Source: Verrucomicrobiota bacterium (GTDB lineage Bacteria > Verrucomicrobiota > Verrucomicrobiia > Limisphaerales > SIBE01). From it: DNA of 46,530 nt. A model generated the notes under the pieces. It did no database searches. It was not told the origin of the DNA and saw nothing but the letters and a program-made list of their open reading frames with translations. Every line of letters starts with the position of its first letter. Within the stretch, counting starts at the first letter, position 1. The position numbers were made by a program, and so were the translations under genes. Below, one piece after another: positions 33,693-41,870 of the stretch. The DNA is taken from NCBI GenBank assembly GCA_016871535.1, contig VHCZ01000018.1, positions 1-46,530 on the forward strand, given 5' to 3'.

Positions 33693-33965
33693 GAGCGTGT
33701 CCGAAAATTCCGCGGGGTCCTGTTTTCGCGCCAAAGGCCGGATGGCGAGGCGCAACGAAGGAGAATATCCTCCCTGGATCTTCGACTGAGGAGCAACGAA
33801 GCCAGGCGGCCTTTGGCGCGAAAACCCTCCGGGCGGCGGGTCTTTTGTCCGTGGCCTGCGTTGGCTCGGTCCTTACAGCCCGCGTTGGGGATGCTCGGAC
33901 CTCGCCGCCTTGGCCACAGCCAAAATCCCTCGCCGCAGGACCCCGCGCAATTTTCGGACACGCTC
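33693..33965. mobile_element. MITE-like element flanked by TAA, copy A
   Basis: Ends GAGCGTGTCCGAAAATT and AATTTTCGGACACGCTC are perfect inverted repeats; pairing extends to about 30 bp (GCGGGGTCCTG / CAGGACCCCGC). TAA lies on both sides (33690-33692 and 33966-33968). A second internal inverted pair, TTTTCGCGCCAAAGGCCG (33723-33740) with its complement at 33807-33824, fills the left half. It has no transposase. Its internal plan matches 46215-46488. Confidence 0.8.
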
Positions 33966-34043
33966 TAACCGCACGCCTACCGCGCGTCGCGGGGTTTTCC
34001 CCGAAGTTGCCAACCGGGTGTCTGTCAGCGAGACTACCAGCGC

Positions 34044-35615
34044 ATGACGAAAGCTTTCTACATCACGACCGCGATCGATTACGTGAACGGCCAGCCGCAC
34101 CTCGGACACGGCTACGAAAAGGTCGTCACAGATGTGATCGCGCGGTCGCGGAGAAGCCTGGGCGAAGCGGCGTTCTTTCTGACCGGCGTGGACGAGCACG
34201 GCCAGAAAGTCCAGCAGGCGGCCTTGAACGAAGGCAAAGCTCCGCAGGTCTATTGCGACGAACTCGCGGCGAGCTTCCAATCGTTCGCGGGCAAACTCGG
34301 AGCGAGCAACGACGATTTCATCCGCACGACCGATTCGCGGCACAAACATTTCGTGAAAGCGTTCCTGGCCAAGCTCCATGCCGCGGGCCACTTCTATAAG
34401 GCGACCTACAAGGGTTTTTACTCGCCCAAGGAGGAAACCTTCCTGACCGATCGCGACCGACGCCCGGACGGAACGTTCGATCCTCAATACGGCGAAGTCA
34501 TCGAACTGGAGGAGGAGAACTATTACTTCCGGATGAAGGAACACCAGTCGTGGTTAACCCACTACATTGAAACGCATCCCGACTTTGTCTCGCCGCCGGA
34601 GCGCCGGAATGAAATTCTGGGCTTTCTGAAGAACAGCGCGCTCGAGGACCTTTGCATCACGCGGCCCGCCGCGCGATTGAACTGGGGCATCCTCACGCCC
34701 TTCGACCCGGCCTACGTGACCTACGTCTGGTTCGACGCGCTTCTGAACTACGTCACGCTCCCCGCGCACCTCGGAGATCCTACGGTGTTGGCCGCCCTCA
34801 AAGGCCTTCCCAACTCTCCACTCTCAACTCCCGGCTCTCAACCCGCGCCGCGCCTCTGGCCTGCCGACGTCCACGTCATTGGCAAAGACATATCGAGATT
34901 CCACGCCGTGTTCTGGCCGATCATGCTCAAAGCCATGGAACTGCCCTTGCCAAAGCAAATCCTCGTGCACGGCTGGTGGCAAAAGGACGGGCAAAAGCTC
35001 AGCAAGAGCACGGGCAACGTCGTCGATCCGCTCGCGGTCATCGCGGAGTGGGGCCTGGACGCGTTCCGTTATTACGTCGTGCGGGAACTCGACATTGGCC
35101 CGGACGGAAACTGGACCGACGCCGGTTTTCAGGCCCGTTACCACGCAGAATTGGCCAACGGGTTGGGCAATCTGGTGAACCGTTCGCTCTCGATGCTGAA
35201 ACGCTATCGCAACGGGATCGTGCCGGCGCGCTCGGATGAATTGGCCAGCGAAGCGGCAAATGTGGTGCGCGCGACTCTCGAGCACCTGAAGCGGTGCCAA
35301 TTGCAAACGGCGCTGCAAAGCGTCTGGACGCTGGTCAACCGCGCCAATCAATACGTCGATCACACCGCGCCGTTCAAGCTGGCCAAAGATCCCGCGCAAG
35401 CCAAGCGTCTGGATGAAGTGCTCTACAACCTCGCGGAGACTTGCCGCGTCCTGGCCGTGCTCTTGTGGCCGTTCGTTCCGACGACATCGACCAAGATTTT
35501 CCAGCAACTCGGACTCCCGGACGAGCCGAACCAACTGGCGCGCGCCGCTTGGGGCGGCTTGCCCGCCGGGCACACCATCGGCGAACCTGCGGCGTTGTTC
35601 CCGAGGAGAAACTGA
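34044..35615 (+). CDS. metG: Methionyl-tRNA synthetase
   Basis: A 523-residue class I synthetase charging tRNA-Met in the cytosol. The HIGH motif is PHLGHGYE (about 19-26) and the KMSKS motif is KLSKS in GQKLSKSTGNVVDP. Other landmarks are FFLTGVDEHGQKVQ, YVTYVWFDALLNY and GKDISRFHAVFWP. The segment YSPKEETFLTDRDR replaces the zinc-knuckle cysteines, so this is the zinc-free short type, and there is no C-terminal tRNA-binding domain. Between ALKG and LWPADVHVIGKD an extra stretch LPNSPLSTPGSQPAP is encoded by a period-7 tandem repeat (34813-34843), in a surface loop position. The frame is intact. The start ATG has no clear ribosome-binding site. Confidence 0.96.
   Translation: MTKAFYITTAIDYVNGQPHLGHGYEKVVTDVIARSRRSLGEAAFFLTGVDEHGQKVQQAALNEGKAPQVYCDELAASFQSFAGKLGASNDDFIRTTDSRHKHFVKAFLAKLHAAGHFYKATYKGFYSPKEETFLTDRDRRPDGTFDPQYGEVIELEEENYYFRMKEHQSWLTHYIETHPDFVSPPERRNEILGFLKNSALEDLCITRPAARLNWGILTPFDPAYVTYVWFDALLNYVTLPAHLGDPTVLAALKGLPNSPLSTPGSQPAPRLWPADVHVIGKDISRFHAVFWPIMLKAMELPLPKQILVHGWWQKDGQKLSKSTGNVVDPLAVIAEWGLDAFRYYVVRELDIGPDGNWTDAGFQARYHAELANGLGNLVNRSLSMLKRYRNGIVPARSDELASEAANVVRATLEHLKRCQLQTALQSVWTLVNRANQYVDHTAPFKLAKDPAQAKRLDEVLYNLAETCRVLAVLLWPFVPTTSTKIFQQLGLPDEPNQLARAAWGGLPAGHTIGEPAALFPRRN
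34813..34843. repeat. 7-bp tandem repeat inside metG
   Basis: Units AACTCTC, CACTCTC, AACTCCC, GGCTCTC follow one another in register. The tract is translated within metG (Ser/Pro-rich loop). Confidence 0.65.
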
Positions 35616-36033
35616 CGGTGCATGCCGCCGCGGTCTTCTCCCTCTCCCGCGACGAAGTGGGAGAGGGTCGGGGAGAGGGCAAATTGCTTCTTCCTATCGG
35701 AGGGATCTGCTCGGCCTTCACGCATCTCCTTCCTGTGAATCTGCGGTAGGGCGAGCCTCTCCCCAGCGAGCCGATTCGGACGTGTTCCATGCACGTCGAG
35801 CGGCTCGCCGCTACGGACTCGCCCTGCCTGGCTCATGGGGCGAACATGCTTCGGCGGACTCTCCCCACGAACCCACCCCTTCATCCCTCCCAGCAGGGGA
35901 ACTTGAAAGTGACGCTGAAAACGAAGCTCCCCTCCTGAGAGGGGCAGGGGTGGGTTCAGCGGTTGAATGCGCGAAGCACCTTCGGCGAATTCTCTCCCCG
36001 GCCCATCCACCGGGAATCGCCGCTTCGCCTCTT
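35616..36033. repeat. Spacer made of dispersed palindromic repeats
   Basis: The 418 bp after metG hold at least three elements: a CCCTCTCCC inverted pair near 35640-35680, copy 2 of the 85-bp repeat (35745-35828, inverted relative to copies 1 and 3), and an element with arms GAACCCACCCCT (35869-35880) and AGGGGTGGGTTC (35946-35957). A long plus-strand frame through here is only repeat translation. No gene is seen. Confidence 0.7.
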
Positions 36034-36441
36034 TCAGACTCGTCCGCGCCTGGGCCTGCCTCCAGCATCGGAGCACTTGGGACAAAGACACGCTTTCGGC
36101 GTTCTCGCAAGCGCCCCGCACTTCGGACACCGATTCAGGAATACCTCCTCACTGCGAGTTCTCAAAATCCGATCTCGAGTAGAGATCAAGAACTCCTCCG
36201 CGCCCTTGTCGAGGAGTGCCAGCACCTGTGGCTCACTGGACCCGAATCGCCGTCGAATGAGTCGCTTCATCTCATCTGTGGACGAATGCTCCGCCTTCCG
36301 CTCGGCCACGAGTGCCTTGTATGTCATCTTCTCCGCAAGTGTCATGAGCGAAAAGTAATTGTGAAATACATAGTGAGTAAGGTCATCGACCTCGTGCGGC
36401 AGGACCGTTCCCTTTTCTTTCGCGTAAGACATGGTTTGCAA
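36034..36441 (-). CDS. Conserved hypothetical protein with zinc ribbon
   Basis: A 135-residue soluble protein of unknown function. The N-terminal 90 residues are mostly helical and charged (LTHYVFHNYFSLMTLAEKMT, KALVAERKAEHSSTDEMKRL). The C-terminal part has a CxxC-(11)-CxxC-like zinc ribbon (RCPKCGALARTPKACLCPKC), expected to bind one zinc. The very end is basic (GGRPRRGRV) and may have been altered by neighbouring repeats. ATG at 36432 (MSYAKEKG) is an alternative to 36441. Orphan gene with respect to its neighbours. Confidence 0.65.
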   Translation of the reverse strand: MQTMSYAKEKGTVLPHEVDDLTHYVFHNYFSLMTLAEKMTYKALVAERKAEHSSTDEMKRLIRRRFGSSEPQVLALLDKGAEEFLISTRDRILRTRSEEVFLNRCPKCGALARTPKACLCPKCSDAGGRPRRGRV

Positions 36442-36729
36442 TGGTCTGATCCGCGTGCCGGCTAAGCATCTCTGCTGCGGAACGATGGGAGATTACGCGT
36501 GCGTTGACTCTCAGCAAGAAAGAATCCGCACTGTGCAGAGCTATGCAGGATGAAGTGGAAAAGTTAAGGTTGCCGAGAATCTCCCCGCCAATTCAAACCG
36601 ACATCCGATTGGAATTCGAGGATTAGTGGTCGCTCTGAATTTGTGGGGGATCATCTGGAAACAGAATGACTCCAAAACGAGACCCTCCTTGCTTCGGACC
36701 GCTTCCATTTGTTTAATTCGCCCACGAAC

Positions 36730-38751
36730 ATGAGTGAACGCAAGAAAACCGAAGTCATCGCCGAATCCGGCGCCGCGCCCGCCAAACCGCGCAACGGCAA
36801 GCCCGCAAACGTCGAACTCCCGCTGCACCGGCGCGTGGATACCAGCTTTCTCCAGTACGCTTCCTACGTTATCCGCGACCGCGCCATTCCGAATCTCGCC
36901 GACGGCCTGAAGCCCGTGCAACGGCGCATCCTGTGGTCGCTGCACGAGAAAGACGACGGGCGTTTCATCAAAGTGGCCACGATCTCCGGCCATTGCGCCC
37001 AGTACCATCCGCACGGCGAAGCCGCGATCTCCGATGCTCTCGTCGTGCTCGTGAACAAGCGCTGCCTCATCGAAGGCCAGGGCAACTTCGGCAACATTTA
37101 CACCGGCGACCCGCCCGCCGCGCCGCGGTACATCGAATGCCGGCTGACGGAACTGGCGCGCACGGAAATTTTCAACGACGACCTCACTGAGCTCGTGGCC
37201 AGCTACGATGGCCGGAACAAGGAACCGGTGGTGCTGCCTGCAAAGCTGCCGCTGCTCCTGATGCTCGGCACCGAAGGCATTGCCGTCGGGATGTCGTGCA
37301 AGATTCTGCCGCACAATTTCGCGGAGTTGCTGGAGGCGCAGATCGCGATTCTCAAAAAGCAGCCGTTCAAATTGCTGCCGGACTTTCCAACAGGCGGTTT
37401 GATGGACGCGCGGGAGTATCGCGACGGCGCCGGCAGCATCAAGGTCCGCGCCAAGATCAAAACCAAGGACGATTCCACGGTTGTCATCAAAGAGATTCCT
37501 CCGACGACCACGACCGATTCCTTGATGGCGTCGATCGAAGACGCGGCGCGCAAGGGGAAGATCAAGGTCAAAAGCGTCAACGATTTCACTTCGGAAGAAG
37601 TCGAAATCGAGGTGAAAGCCCCGCAAGGCGTCAGCGCGGAACAACTCGTCGATGCGCTTTACGCCTTCACGGACTGCGAAGTCACCATTGCCAGCCGCAT
37701 CATCGTGATCCGCAACAATCGGCCCGTCGAGATGACCGTGTCCGACGTGCTGAAGGAAAACACGAGCCAGCTCGTGGAAATCCTCAAACGCGAGTTGGAG
37801 CTGAAGGAGACGAAGCTGCAAGACGAGCTGCACTTCCGCACGCTGGAGCGCATTTTCATCGAGGAACGCATTTACAAGAAAATCGAGCAGTGCAAGACGA
37901 ACGAGGCCGTCTTCAGCGCGGTGCACGACGGATTCAAGCCTTTCCGCCGCCAGTTGCTTCGCGAGTTGACGGACGCGGACGTGGACCGGCTGCTCGCCGT
38001 GCGCATTCGCCGGATTTCGCTTTTCGACATCAACAAGCACCGCGAGGAGATGGAGAAGCTCAAGGCGGACCTGGCGGAGACACGGAAGAATCTGAAGGGC
38101 CTCACCCGGTTCGTCATCGGCCATCTGGAGGCGTTGATCGAGAAGTACGGGCCGCAATACCCGCGCCTGACGAAATCGAGCCGCTACGACGAAGTGGACG
38201 CGAAGGAAGTCGCGTTCAAGGCGTTCAAGGTCGCGTACGACCGCGAGGCTGGCTATGTCGGCTACAAAGTGTCCGGAGACGAATTCAAAGTCGATTGCAC
38301 GAAGTTCGACAAAGTCGTGCTGGTTTTCAAAGACGGACACTACAAGGTCACGGAGCTGCCGGAAAAATTGTTCGTCGGGCCGGACCTGGTCTATTGCGGA
38401 TTGCCGGAGCGCGAGCGGATTTTCACGCTGGCTTACACGAATCGCGAGGCGACGTATCTCAAGCGGTTCACGTTCGGCGGAACGATCTTGAACAAGATTT
38501 ACCATTGCATTCCGCCGAAGTCGAAAATCCTGTTCTTCGAGCCGGACACGCCCCCGGAATTGTTCATCAAATACAAACCCGCGCCGTATCAAAAGATCCA
38601 TCAACAGACGTGCAATCCCTCCGAGGTGGAAGTGAAAGGCGTGAAGACACGCGGGCGGCAAATCTCGATCAAGGATGTTTCCTCGATCAACAGCAAACCG
38701 CCGCGCGGCTGGGATCCCGAAGGGCCAACGACTCGGGTAGCGTTTGCGTGA
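36730..38751 (+). CDS. parC: DNA topoisomerase IV subunit A-like (ParC/GyrA)
   Basis: A 673-residue type IIA topoisomerase breakage-reunion subunit. The QRDR region reads RRILWSLHEKDDGRFIKVAT, then GHCAQYHPHGEAAISDALVV, closer to chlamydial ParC than to E. coli GyrA. The catalytic tyrosine is Tyr134 in PRYIECRLTEL. LLLMLGTEGIAVGMSCKILP is the conserved tower region. The C-terminal domain is short and lacks a full beta-pinwheel with GyrA box, favouring a decatenating topoisomerase IV role. ATG 36730 is chosen; the upstream TTG 36709 has no support. The partner ParE is not in the window. Its stop is followed after 13 bp by yjbQ. Confidence 0.88.
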   Translation: MSERKKTEVIAESGAAPAKPRNGKPANVELPLHRRVDTSFLQYASYVIRDRAIPNLADGLKPVQRRILWSLHEKDDGRFIKVATISGHCAQYHPHGEAAISDALVVLVNKRCLIEGQGNFGNIYTGDPPAAPRYIECRLTELARTEIFNDDLTELVASYDGRNKEPVVLPAKLPLLLMLGTEGIAVGMSCKILPHNFAELLEAQIAILKKQPFKLLPDFPTGGLMDAREYRDGAGSIKVRAKIKTKDDSTVVIKEIPPTTTTDSLMASIEDAARKGKIKVKSVNDFTSEEVEIEVKAPQGVSAEQLVDALYAFTDCEVTIASRIIVIRNNRPVEMTVSDVLKENTSQLVEILKRELELKETKLQDELHFRTLERIFIEERIYKKIEQCKTNEAVFSAVHDGFKPFRRQLLRELTDADVDRLLAVRIRRISLFDINKHREEMEKLKADLAETRKNLKGLTRFVIGHLEALIEKYGPQYPRLTKSSRYDEVDAKEVAFKAFKVAYDREAGYVGYKVSGDEFKVDCTKFDKVVLVFKDGHYKVTELPEKLFVGPDLVYCGLPERERIFTLAYTNREATYLKRFTFGGTILNKIYHCIPPKSKILFFEPDTPPELFIKYKPAPYQKIHQQTCNPSEVEVKGVKTRGRQISIKDVSSINSKPPRGWDPEGPTTRVAFA

Positions 38752-38764
38752 AGCGTCCATCACC

Positions 38765-39184
38765 ATGCGGCAAGTCGTCCATGAACTGAAAGTGCGGACG
38801 CCCGGGCGCGGCTTTCGTGAAGTCACGGAAGACGTGGAAGCGTTGGTCCAACAGTCCGGCGTTCGCTCGGGCCTGGTGACGCTCCATTTGTGCCACACTT
38901 CAGCGTCCCTTTTGATCCAGGAGAATGCCGACCCGGAGGTGCGGAGCGATTTCGAGAGATTCTTTGCGCGCCTTGTGCCAGACGGCGACGATCTTTTCCG
39001 CCATACTGCGGAGGGCGACGATGACATGCCCGCGCACGTCCGCACTGCGCTGACCGCCGTGAACCTCAGTATTCCTGTGGCGTCCGGCCGCATGACGCTG
39101 GGAACCTGGCAAGGCATTTATGTGTGGGAACATCGCACGCACCCGCACACGCGCCGGCTGGTCGTGCACGTGCTGGGGGAATAA
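38765..39184 (+). CDS. YjbQ / UPF0047 family protein
   Basis: A 139-residue soluble protein of normal length for this family. LVTLHLCHTSASLLIQENAD contains the conserved His/Ser/Glu set, and GTWQGIYVWEHRTHPHTRR the C-terminal signature. E. coli YjbQ has weak thiamine-phosphate synthase activity, and the physiological role of the family is unsettled. The family forms trimers with metal at the His cluster. It starts 13 bp after parC (an in-frame GTG at 38744 overlaps the parC end); the two may be co-transcribed but no functional link is known. Confidence 0.88.
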   Translation: MRQVVHELKVRTPGRGFREVTEDVEALVQQSGVRSGLVTLHLCHTSASLLIQENADPEVRSDFERFFARLVPDGDDLFRHTAEGDDDMPAHVRTALTAVNLSIPVASGRMTLGTWQGIYVWEHRTHPHTRRLVVHVLGE

Positions 39185-39239
39185 ACTAGCCAAAGAAAAA
39201 TGGGACTGCCACGCTGCCGGGCAACGAAGTGATTTTCCT

Positions 39240-41825
39240 ATGGTGAAGTTGCTACAAACCGCAATGCTTGTGTCGGATGCCTTGAGGGAAACTCAACGCT
39301 CCGACCTGCGAACGCCTCCTTTCCCCTCACCCCGGCCCTTTCCCCAGGGGAGAGGGAGTTCGTTCGCCTCCCCCTCCGATCTGGCAACACGCTCCGACTC
39401 CTCTCTGCGTGGAATTGAATTCTCCCTCTCCCTGAGGGAGAGAGCCGGGGTGAGGGGGAACGGCGCGGCGTCTGCTGCGGAGCCCGCAATTTCGTTGGGA
39501 GGCTTGGCGCGGCTTGCGCTGCTCGCTCAGGCCCTCTTGGTGCTTGCTTTCACGACCAGGATGTTGGCCGCGGCGGACTCCGCAACCAACCGCTTCGGCT
39601 TCGCGGGCAAAGAAATCTTCCCGGTGGAATACGGCATCAGCCATCTGAACGCCGCGGACCTGGACGGAGACGGGTTGAAAGACTTGCTCGTTGTGAACAA
39701 CCTGCGGTCGAAGATTACGTTGCTCTACAATCAGACGGGCAAGACCAACCTCGCTGCCAGAGCGAAACCCGAAGTCAAACGCGAGTTGAATCAGTTGCCG
39801 CCCGATGCCCGGTTCCGCATCGAATCCATCGCGTCCGAAAAGCGCATCACCGCTTTCACCGCCGCGGATCTCAATGGAGATGGCCGGCCGGACATCGCCT
39901 ATTACGGCGAACCCAAGGAGTTGGTCGTGCTTTACAACAGCGGGACCAACGGCTGGAGCGCGCCGAAACGCTGGCCGATCGAGGACGGTTTGCTGAACCA
40001 GAATGCGCTCACGCACGGCGACTTGAACGGCGATCGCCGGACGGATCTGCTTTTGCTCGCGGAGAATCATGTCTATTTGCTGGCGCAAACCGCGGACCAC
40101 TCGCTGGCCGAGCCGGAGAAGATTCCCTACTCCGGCGCCGTCCTGTCGGCGCAAGTGCTGGATATCCAGGGGGACGGCCGCGAGGATTTGTTGCTGGTCA
40201 ATTGGGACAGCCCGAATCCTTTTCGCTTCCGGCTGCAGAATTCCAACAAACAACTGGGGCCGGAAATTCACTTCACCTTGCCTCCGATTCGCTCCTACTG
40301 GGCCGACGATCTGGATCGCGATGGCAAGACGGAAGTGATCACCATCGCCCAGAAATCCGGCCGCGCGCAAATCTCGCACTTCACGCAAAAGCCAGCCGAC
40401 GCCTTGACCGGCGATTGGCGCCAGGGCCAGTTCCACGTGTTGCCTTTGGCCAAAACGACGAAGGCAAAACGCGGCGTCGCGTGGGCGGACATCAACAGCG
40501 ATCAGTTGCCCGATCTATTGGTCGCGGAGCCGGAAAGCGGGCAGCTCACGGTGTATTTGCAGCAAACGGATGGTTCGCTTGCCGCGGCCCGACTTTTTCC
40601 CACCCTTACCGGGGTCAGCGAACTGGCCGTGGCGGATTGGGACCGCGACGGCCAGTCGGAGATCTTTGTCCTGAGCGCGGATGAACGGCAAGTGGGCCTC
40701 ACGCGTTTCGATCAGAACGGACGAATCGCTTTCCCGAGGCTATTGCCGCATCAAGGCCGGCCGCTGGCCATGGACATCGGGCCGCTCAAGCCGGACGAAA
40801 AACCGTCGCTTGCCGTGATCACGGACCTCGACGGCAAGCGCGAACTGCAAATCTTGAGCGCCGACGGAAAACTCCGCCGCCAACCGCTCAACGCCAGTTT
40901 CAAATCGAATCCAAAATCCGTCTTGATCCACGATATCAATCAGGACGGCCTGGCCGATGTCGTGGTGTTGATTCCGTACGAGAAAATCAAAGTGCTTCTC
41001 CAGGCCGCGGAGAAAGATTTCGAGGAAAAGGATATTACCCCGCCCGGCGGCAGCGCCGAACTTCCCTGGGTGACCACGAGTGACGTGGACGGCGACGGCA
41101 AACCGGAATTGCTCCTGGCGCAAAAGAACTTTTTGCGCGCCGTCGTTCTGGAGAATCCGCGCGCCGATTCCGACAAACCAAAAGGCGCCGAATGGTCGTT
41201 CACAGTGAAGGAGCAAATCAATGGCGCGGGCAGCAATTCCCGCGTTGTCGGCGCCGCCGCGATGCGCAACGGCGCCAACGCCATCGCTTCAATCTTCCTC
41301 CTGGACGCGGAAGGGAAGGCGCTGACCTTGAGCGAACGCGACCAGGCCGGCGTATGGAAGGTCGCGAGAAATCTGCCCTTGCCAGTCAGTGATTTTCAAA
41401 GCTTGCAAGCCGTCGCGCTCGGCGATTCCAGGCCGAACAGCATCGCCTGCCTCGGCGCAAATCTGGCCGCGTGGATGACCTTTCACGGGGACGTGTGGGA
41501 ATTCACGGAACTCGACGGCTACGAATCGCCCATCAAGGACGCTTTCCTGCACGATGTCGTGTCCGGCGATTTGAACAATGACGGGCGCAAGGATCTCGTG
41601 TTTCTGGAAGTGGGCAAAAGCTACATCGACGTGGTGACGTACGAGCCGCCGCATCGGCTCGTGCCGGCCAATCGGTGGCAGGTGTTCGAGGAACGGACGT
41701 TCCGCAGCCGCCGCGCCGACTCCGCCGAACCGCGCGAAGCGCTCATCGCGGACTTCAACAACGACGGCAAGAACGACCTGATCGTCGTCGTCCACGACCG
41801 GATCATTCTGTATCCGCAGGAGTGA
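39240..41825 (+). CDS. FG-GAP/VCBS repeat protein, exported
   Basis: A protein of up to 861 residues made of about eleven FG-GAP/VCBS-like calcium-binding blades, for example LNAADLDGDGLKDLLVV, FTAADLNGDGRPDIAYYG, AVADWDRDGQSEIFVLS and LIADFNNDGKNDLIVVV, expected to fold as beta-propellers outside the cytosol. A signal peptide (ARLALLAQALLVLAFTTRML) lies well inside the frame: the codons before it, from about 39321 to 39460, translate a CCCTCTCC palindromic repeat. The true start may therefore be TTG 39495, directly before the signal peptide, rather than ATG 39240. The blades after that are intact. Function unknown; adhesion or surface binding is a guess from the fold. Confidence 0.82.
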   Translation: MVKLLQTAMLVSDALRETQRSDLRTPPFPSPRPFPQGRGSSFASPSDLATRSDSSLRGIEFSLSLRERAGVRGNGAASAAEPAISLGGLARLALLAQALLVLAFTTRMLAAADSATNRFGFAGKEIFPVEYGISHLNAADLDGDGLKDLLVVNNLRSKITLLYNQTGKTNLAARAKPEVKRELNQLPPDARFRIESIASEKRITAFTAADLNGDGRPDIAYYGEPKELVVLYNSGTNGWSAPKRWPIEDGLLNQNALTHGDLNGDRRTDLLLLAENHVYLLAQTADHSLAEPEKIPYSGAVLSAQVLDIQGDGREDLLLVNWDSPNPFRFRLQNSNKQLGPEIHFTLPPIRSYWADDLDRDGKTEVITIAQKSGRAQISHFTQKPADALTGDWRQGQFHVLPLAKTTKAKRGVAWADINSDQLPDLLVAEPESGQLTVYLQQTDGSLAAARLFPTLTGVSELAVADWDRDGQSEIFVLSADERQVGLTRFDQNGRIAFPRLLPHQGRPLAMDIGPLKPDEKPSLAVITDLDGKRELQILSADGKLRRQPLNASFKSNPKSVLIHDINQDGLADVVVLIPYEKIKVLLQAAEKDFEEKDITPPGGSAELPWVTTSDVDGDGKPELLLAQKNFLRAVVLENPRADSDKPKGAEWSFTVKEQINGAGSNSRVVGAAAMRNGANAIASIFLLDAEGKALTLSERDQAGVWKVARNLPLPVSDFQSLQAVALGDSRPNSIACLGANLAAWMTFHGDVWEFTELDGYESPIKDAFLHDVVSGDLNNDGRKDLVFLEVGKSYIDVVTYEPPHRLVPANRWQVFEERTFRSRRADSAEPREALIADFNNDGKNDLIVVVHDRIILYPQE
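39321..39460. repeat. 140-bp CCCTCACCCC inverted-repeat element
   Basis: TTCCCCTCACCCCGGCCCTT (39321 on) pairs with the sequence ending CCGGGGTGAGGGGGAA (39460). CAGGGGAGAGGGAG and CTCCCTCTCCCTG form the inner arms. It lies at the 5' end of the FG-GAP frame and does not interrupt it. Confidence 0.75.
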
Positions 41826-41839
41826 GCTTTACGATTGTC

Positions 41840-41870
41840 CACCGGTGTATCTTGTAATAGAACACCGGTG
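41840..41870 (+). promoter_or_regulatory. Perfect inverted repeat at ATPase gene start
   Basis: CACCGGTGT (41840-41848) and ACACCGGTG (41862-41870) are perfect inverted copies, and each contains the palindrome CACCGGTG. The 13-bp centre holds TGTAAT (41853-41858), a possible -10 box. The gene's GTG start uses the last base of the right arm. This looks like an operator over a promoter for a nearly leaderless mRNA. Confidence 0.5.

Noticed and set aside
35413-36465. 350-codon plus-strand frame after metG
   Set aside because: It overlaps the metG end in another frame and then translates dispersed repeats and the antisense of the zinc-ribbon gene.
36541-39117. Very long minus-strand open frame (over 850 codons) opposite parC and yjbQ
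   Set aside because: It mirrors the codon structure of parC and yjbQ, is Arg/Leu/Asp-rich with no domain, and the plus-strand genes are unmistakable.
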